A DNA stretch of 64,000 nt from Allantophomopsis cytisporea (lineage: Eukaryota > Ascomycota > Leotiomycetes > Phacidiales > Phacidiaceae), in contig CP103021.1 of the NCBI GenBank assembly GCA_024752435.1, forward strand, positions 1,240,001 to 1,304,000, in the 5' to 3' direction. Shown piece after piece: positions 58,329 to 64,000 of the stretch. The position numbers and the translations under genes are program-made. Within the stretch, counting starts at the first letter, position 1; every line of letters begins with the position of its first letter. A model generated the notes under the pieces. That model searched no databases, had not been told where the DNA came from, and worked only from the letters and a program-made list of their open reading frames with translations.

Positions 58329-60307
58329 CTCTTACTCTTTCTTGTCTTGTCTTCATCGAGCAGATGCGGGTCAATAGTAACATGTATTCTCCACTCCTTA
58401 TTGTGAAGAGTCGAATATTGTGTATACATATTTACATATATATCTACTGCCTCTGTATTTTGTTTATTCGAAACGTATATGTTATTCTACACCGTAGCTT
58501 GCCTCGTTTCTTTATTCTTGTTCTTATTTGACTTTAACCTTTACTTTTGCTTTTTAGCTTTTCTTTAAACACAACATTGTGGCAGAGCATCAGCAAAGGA
58601 GATCAATCACAAGCAGCTGTAGGAAATAGACTATGCTTGGCACCATGTAAATAAAAGATTAGCACATGTACACACACACACACATGCACACGCACACACA
58701 ATACTAATACCCTTCACACTCCTTCCCTCGTACTTCGAACCTTATACGTTATACGCACGTCGTACTCCGTTCGTCGTACCCCATACGTCGTATAAATATC
58801 TCTCACTCTCACTCTCACTCTAACTCTTGAAAATTCTAAAGAAGGGGAGTAAGTACACATGCAGTAGAACATGACCACTCACTTCACCTCACTCCATCTT
58901 TCTGCGCCTTTTACTGATATCTTTTCTTCTCCATATCGATCCACTAGCTGTTTATTGGTTATCACACTCTTTCGAGAACGGAGATGACGAAGACAAAACC
59001 ACACAACATTTTAAAGGCCACTGGCAATAATGCGGGATGATAATTATGCAGCTCACTCATAATGGTTATTCGTTGGACTGTTGGACTGATTGTACGCGGA
59101 AACCGTCCCAAGCACCAACAACAAAACGGGAAACGTTAGAGTTGGACAAATAACCCGTTGGTTACATCTACAGGACCTTGCCGATGCCACTCTGCAGGAA
59201 CCAGTGATGCTCGACCTGTGTCAACCTTCATAGCCCGAATATCATCATCACACATCAGAGGGACTAGGGTATCAGAGTTGAGTGGCAGTGAGAGAGAGAG
59301 AAAGAGAGGGAGAGAGGGAGCGAGAGAGACTTACGACAGCTTGCATTTCATTATTGCCAGTAGGTAGAATAGAATCGAAGGAAGGGAAGTAGAAGAGGGA
59401 AGTAAAAGAGCGAAGTATAACCGGGGAACGGGAGGATCAGAATGTAGAGGAGTCCCATGGGGAAGTTCTGCCTACGCACTCACATCAGCCGAGGTGCGCG
59501 ATTAAAGCAACAAAACAATTAAATGACATGCATCAATTACGTCTTTATGGTTTTTGACCTATCTATTCATTCTATCCGGCTTATTTTGAAATGTTGGAAT
59601 TCAATAAGAAAACCCGAGTATTCAAGTTTATATTCATATTGAAATTCCTCGACTTAATTAGTACATCTGGGTAGCTGCTCGATCGTACCAGTAACTCCGT
59701 GGCACAGCACAGCCACGGAATCACAAGCTGGTTATCATCGGTCATCGGCATTTCCATATCACCGTCCCTCCTCAAGACCTTACCACTCCTGCTAAATAAA
59801 TAAATAAAAAACTCATGTGATTTCTTGCTCTCACTCTGCGTCGAGCTCTGGCTCTGGCTCCGGCTCCGGCTCCATCTCCGCCCCTGTCTGTGTGTAATTG
59901 TCACGCGACTCTTGTTAAGTCATGACCTGGAATCTCCTCTCCTCGCCTCTCACGTACATCATATACGTCCCTTGACAAAATCTCACTTCGCCTCACTCGC
60001 CTCTCGTCATCTTGCATTCCATTTTGTCATAAGGATTCGACTGCGGTCCATAACCCTGCATCATATTGAGGGCAAAAAACACCTTGACCACTTCTATATT
60101 CGTACTCATACCCTGAGTAGAGTAGCATCATGTGTATGAACAATACACTTCATCCTCTCATTTGCCTTTCTCCCTATGTGTAGTAGTAGACCCTATATGC
60201 ACGTGTTAATTTCAAGGCTTATGTTATATGATGGCAATACTCTTCATTTGGTTTATCGGGAAGCCTAATAGTAATCCTGCATCTCGTCGAGTTTACCTAT
60301 CAAGATA

Positions 60308-60372
60308 TTTGTTGTTTTTGTTGTTTTTGTTTTTTCTGTTTTTTTTTTGTTTGTTTTTTGTTTTGTTTCTTT
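60308..60372. repeat. T/G-rich tract
   Basis: TTTTTG-type units; on the minus strand an A/C-rich stretch downstream of the PNRC-motif gene's stop. A lysine-rich open frame there is a by-product. Confidence 0.85.
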
Positions 60373-61003
60373 TCTTCTGATTTGGTTTTTGTGATTTTTG
60401 GTTGTCTGTGACTTCAACTTCTTAGTCGTTGTCATCAGTATTGTCACCCCTCAGAGCCCTCAAATCCTACACTTTCTCTCTCGCCTCTTCTGCATTGGCT
60501 GCTCCTTCCTTCAAGACCGCTTCCAGCCCATTAGGTCGCCTCCAGGTCCATCTCGTTTGTACATCCATGCCATCTACTGCCTTCCACTTCTATCCCCTAG
60601 CATTCTTCTCGTCTACCGTTGCTCATCAGAGCTACCATGGACAAAGGAAATGTGGTGCAGAACGTGCAGTGGCGTAAAAAGATCGCAATAAACCAAGTAA
60701 CAGGAAAGAGCAAGAAGAGAAATACAAGAGGTATAAGGCACAGGGGCCAAATCAGAAACAACCAAGCCCAGAGTACCACCAACACCATGCAATGCCATGC
60801 AAAAATAAATAAATAAAATGCCCAACACCATTATCGCTTGCTCAAGAACTGATTCATTAAAGCAAATTTTGCAAAAGAAGTCCGCACAAGATCTGTTCGT
60901 AGAGGCATTGTTACTGATACAGTCCCAGTATCAGAGTTCCCCCCTTAACGCCCAACGTCAACATCAGACTTATTCCCCGCAAGATGCCGTAAGATCCAAT
61001 CCA

Positions 61004-62611
61004 TTATGAGCCCATAACGCCGTTGTGCATACCGTTCATAGGAGGGGCCCTGCCGCCTACGTAATTGGGAACCGAGGCCGCTGCGGCCGGTAGGTGACCG
61101 AGGCCTCCAACGCCAATGCTGCTGCCGCTTGAATCCAGTTTCAAATTAGTATTGCTTGAGTCCAGCTTCAAGATTCGTCGAAGGCTGTCCTCCATCCCCT
61201 GTAGATCCGCACCTCGCTGTGGGGGAGGAGTGCCGTATGATGAGCCAGGGGAGCCGGCTGCGAAAAATTGATTATGGTTAGATGAAAGTGCCGGGAAGTT
61301 GTTGCCTGCAACACGAGAGGGTGTTGAAGAATTATAATATCCGCTATTGCGTTCTGGGGTTTTGGTGGGCGTAACCGTATGAGATACCTCCTGACGAAGT
61401 CCAGATGAGCGTAAAATAGAAGGGTTGGTATTGTTGAGATAAGCAAAATCGCTCTGGCCATGATATGTTCTAGATGGTAGTCCCGCACTCCTTGGTGGTC
61501 CATTGTGGGGCGAAGAAGAAGTAGATGTTGAGCGGGGAAAGTTAGGTGGCGTAGAAGAATATGGAGACGTATTAGGCGACTGATTACCAGGAACGACAGG
61601 TGATCGAGATGATTGTCCAGTAAAGAGAAAGTCTTTGAGAGCTTGTGAAGTTTGGATATCCCGTGCATCTTCAAGTCCGCGACCAGCATTAGGAGATGGC
61701 GCTGTTACAGAGCGTGCAGCATCCATTCTCTGATTATAGGGGGTCGAAAATGCCGGTCCATATGGCTTGCCTGGACTATTATTTCCATCAAGCTCAAGGC
61801 CGAACATTCTGCTGCCAGAGCCACCAGCAAAGTGTCCGGAGCGGGTGCGGTCTTGATTTTGCATGGGAGTATGTGTAGAGTGAGGCGAATCCGGAGGCTG
61901 AAATGGTCCCGAAGCTGAGCTCGATCCGCGAGCGCGTGCTTTTTCTGCTCTATCTTTCTTGAAGAAAATTTCCAAAGGCGATTCCTCACGCTGGAGGTGC
62001 ACAGATGTAGACTGAGATGTCGGAGGTGTTGGCGAATTGCTACCGTCGGAAGATGTCTCTTCCTTCGTAGATTGTAAGACAACAGGAGCTGGAGAATCTG
62101 GAACCGATTTGGAGTAGAAACTTGGAATTGGAAGGGCGGAAGGTGCTGGTGATGCATGAAATGTTGGACCAGCATACGCAGCTGTTGGAGCTGATGCAGC
62201 TGGTGTAGGGATAGGTTTGCTTCCTTTGGTTTCGGTGCTGAGTGAAACCCCGGTCAATGGCGGACTAACATGCTCATTGTTGAGAACATGCGGTGATGCA
62301 GATAACTTTCTTGGTTTGTTCTTATTCTTTGAACGCTGCTTCGAAGAGTTATCTACAGCTGCCGTAGATCCCATGTTTTTCGTAGGGGGTATGTTTTGAT
62401 CAGGTCTCCTAGGCGTTCTTGGCGGTGTTGAAGGTTGAAAGTGATGTGCGACAGCATGAGTATTATCGCGGTAAGAGTTCGTGTTATTGAGATGATGAGG
62501 GTTCTGAGGATGTGAAGCAGTTGATGAAGGTTCTGAAGCTGCTGCGCTTCGAGAATGACGGTGTCTGCCCGGATGCCCTTTTGGTGCCACGAGAGGCACA
62601 AAGTCCGACAT
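61004..62611 (-). CDS. PNRC-motif protein, likely mRNA decapping activator
   Basis: This is a single exon of 535 aa from the ATG at 62611 (MSDFVPLVAPKGHPG); a start three codons upstream at 62620 is also open. Almost the whole protein is serine, proline, asparagine and threonine-rich and probably disordered. The key segment YAGPTFHASPAPSALPIPSF (about residues 146-165) fits the proline-rich PNRC motif that, in human PNRC2 and yeast Edc1/Edc2, contacts Dcp1 through its aromatic groove. Other short conserved-looking pieces are ESPLEIFFKKDRAEKARARG and, at the C-terminus, MEDSLRRILKLDSS, a likely amphipathic helix. A cytoplasmic role in mRNA decapping is inferred from the motif; length and order differ from the small yeast proteins. 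Confidence 0.75.
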   Translation of the reverse strand: MSDFVPLVAPKGHPGRHRHSRSAAASEPSSTASHPQNPHHLNNTNSYRDNTHAVAHHFQPSTPPRTPRRPDQNIPPTKNMGSTAAVDNSSKQRSKNKNKPRKLSASPHVLNNEHVSPPLTGVSLSTETKGSKPIPTPAASAPTAAYAGPTFHASPAPSALPIPSFYSKSVPDSPAPVVLQSTKEETSSDGSNSPTPPTSQSTSVHLQREESPLEIFFKKDRAEKARARGSSSASGPFQPPDSPHSTHTPMQNQDRTRSGHFAGGSGSRMFGLELDGNNSPGKPYGPAFSTPYNQRMDAARSVTAPSPNAGRGLEDARDIQTSQALKDFLFTGQSSRSPVVPGNQSPNTSPYSSTPPNFPRSTSTSSSPHNGPPRSAGLPSRTYHGQSDFAYLNNTNPSILRSSGLRQEVSHTVTPTKTPERNSGYYNSSTPSRVAGNNFPALSSNHNQFFAAGSPGSSYGTPPPQRGADLQGMEDSLRRILKLDSSNTNLKLDSSGSSIGVGGLGHLPAAAASVPNYVGGRAPPMNGMHNGVMGS

Positions 62612-63322
62612 GTTTTTCAAATATGCAAGTCAGAGAAAAGATGGTAATGAAGAGCGGCTTTCGGCGAAGCAGACGTGCTGTACAACACAGATGTGGGATG
62701 ATTTGGGATGCGTTGATAAGGTTGACTGATCTATTCGTGAGGTGTTGTCGGCGGACGTGCTGATGCGTGTGTTGTGTAGAAGATAGAGTTGTATGGAAGA
62801 AGGTTATTTAGAGGTACGAGCGTTGGTATCATTGCTTCTTGTTTTCCTTCTTGTGGTTGATTTAGTTGTAGTTGGTGAAGAGAGCTTGTCGAGGAGGCTG
62901 AAATGACATACGGAAAGCGGGCACTCTTCGTTGTTCGGCGGCAGTAGTAAGGCTAAACTGCTTTTGGGTATTTGTGACTTGTATCTTTCAGAGGCATCTT
63001 GTAAATCATAGACTAATGGTAGAGAGCACCTTAAATGAACAACGTTGTAAAGGGTCTTTTACGTTTATCAATTCAAAGACGGCCCAAGAAGATCTTCTGC
63101 TGTTGGACAGACTTTGAAAATCTCAGAATCGAAAATCGCTCCAGTTTGAATGCTGATTCTTTTGCATTCGTCGTCATCTCGGTACATTCCACTCTCACTC
63201 TCTTCGGCCTCATCGAAGGCACCTAAGCGTAGCTACAGCAGGCACCCTATCGCCAAACTTACCCCACACCTCTCTTTCATCAGCAACTTTCGACATCAAA
63301 CAATCTAGTACAACGATACAAC
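62612..63322. promoter_or_regulatory. Divergent promoter, PNRC-motif gene / RBX1
   Basis: A 711-bp gap between divergent starts, containing a short 63-codon plus-strand frame with no family and CTCTCACTC/TCTCTTTC pyrimidine patches before the RBX1 start. Confidence 0.5.
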
Positions 63323-63865
63323 ATGGCGGACGTTGATATGACCGATGCTCCAGTTGCCTCTGGCGCTGCAACGCCAGTCAAGAAGGCTGCCAGCAAAGTT
63401 TCGAAAGCCGATGGCGGTGTTGATGGCAAGAAGCGATTTGAGGTTAAGAAGGTAAGCAAACTGCGCTATCCAGCCAGCGCATGAAAACTGACTTCTATTC
63501 CAGTGGAACGCGGTAGCTCTCTGGGCTTGGGATATCGTCGTTGATAACTGTGCTATTTGCAGAAATCACATCATGGATCTTTGTATGCCCTCCACCTCGA
63601 TTTCGATCAGCTCAGTCTACAAAAATGACTAACACTGTACAGGTATCGAGTGCCAAGCAAACCAGGCTTCTGCTACCAGTGAGGAGTGTACTGTTGCGTG
63701 GGGCATCTGCAATGTAAGAAATGCTTTACTGGAGGTTTCCATGATCAAGCTAACATCTTCACCTAGCACGCTTTCCACTTCCACTGTATCTCCCGCTGGC
63801 TGAAGACTCGTCAAGTCTGCCCACTCGACAACAGAGATTGGGAGTTCCAGAAATATGGTCGCTGA
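63323..63865 (+). CDS. RBX1: RING-box protein RBX1/HRT1
   Basis: Exons 63323-63451, 63504-63582, 63643-63713 and 63767-63865 encode 125 aa. After a variable acidic and alanine-rich N-terminus, the segment [21 protein letters not shown] is the beta-strand that inserts into the cullin plus the first RING-H2 cysteines. ECQAN, WGICNHAFHFHCISRWL and CPLDNRDWEFQKYGR complete the three-zinc RING-H2 domain. It is the E2-binding subunit of SCF and other cullin-RING ubiquitin ligases in nucleus and cytoplasm. All zinc ligands are present. The identification is secure. Confidence 0.97.
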
Positions 63866-64000
63866 TATCCACTCCCTACGATGGATGTAAGGCGAGTGCT
63901 TGGATGGGAATATGGCCTACAGCGAATGAAGATCTGACGACTTGAAGTGAAGGCTATAAGGCCAGGGAACAATTCTGCTGCATGGGCTTTTTACGAGTAT

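Larger units (their letters stand above)
57385..61003. other. 3.6 kb gene-free, repeat-rich region
   Basis: Between two minus-strand genes. It carries GGA units at 57603-57630, AAT units at 57815-57843, a GTATTTAT-type minisatellite at 58207-58328, CA at 58669-58700, TCTCAC at 58799-58822, GGCTCC hexamers at 59846-59880 and a T/TG tract at 60308-60372. Most of it is presumably promoter and leader of the mannosyltransferase gene. The open frames here follow the repeats. Confidence 0.55.

Noticed and set aside
60265..60447. Lysine and threonine-rich 60-codon minus-strand frame
   Set aside because: Direct product of the T/G-rich tract.

Overview
The window is nuclear DNA of a filamentous ascomycete. 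Genes are split by short introns (mostly 45-80 nt, GT-AG, often with a CTAAC-like branch site). The protein families are typically fungal (Zn2Cys6 and bZIP/DUF3425 regulators, fungal rhodopsin-like membrane proteins, SUR1-type mannosyltransferase), and the intergenic DNA is long, AT-leaning and rich in microsatellites. A leotiomycete, perhaps of the Sclerotiniaceae, fits the style, but that is inference and not proved here. I reconstructed 19 protein-coding genes. All exon joins are my own readings of phase and splice sites; each reconstructed coding sequence keeps phase at every junction. I saw no tRNA, rRNA, CRISPR array, intact transposon or viral gene.

Layout. 0.2-1.6 kb: a CST26/LCLAT1-type lysophospholipid acyltransferase. 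1.9-29.6 kb: an accessory-looking stretch holding a Baeyer-Villiger-type flavin monooxygenase, a bZIP/DUF3425 regulator, a rhodopsin-like seven-helix protein, an AtuA-like (DUF1446) protein followed by a class III CoA-transferase, a 60-aa two-exon gene, a DUF7702-like membrane protein, a Zn2Cys6 regulator and a 14-helix-type MFS exporter, separated by 1-4.5 kb of gene-free DNA. 30.9-33.1 kb: a forkhead transcription factor preceded by almost 9 kb of repeat-rich, gene-free DNA. 42.0-44.5 kb: a compact housekeeping trio (BUD31, NDUFA6-type complex I subunit, RPC19/AC19). 46.2-47.6 kb: a second rhodopsin-like gene, paralogous to the first. 51.1-54.2 kb: VPS18/PEP3. 56.3-57.4 kb: SUR1/CSH1-type mannosyltransferase. 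61.0-62.6 kb: a PNRC-motif protein, divergent from an RBX1/HRT1 RING-box gene at 63.3-63.9 kb.

How they may work together. The AtuA-like and CoA-transferase genes lie in tandem on the same strand. The same pairing of families is known from bacterial acyclic-terpene and branched-acid catabolism, so the most interesting proposal is a fungal CoA-dependent catabolic module, possibly with the nearby regulator, exporter and monooxygenase. That link is inference from gene order. The other genes serve unrelated core functions: splicing, respiration, RNA polymerase I/III, HOPS/CORVET vesicle fusion, sphingolipid mannosylation, mRNA decapping and cullin ubiquitin ligases.
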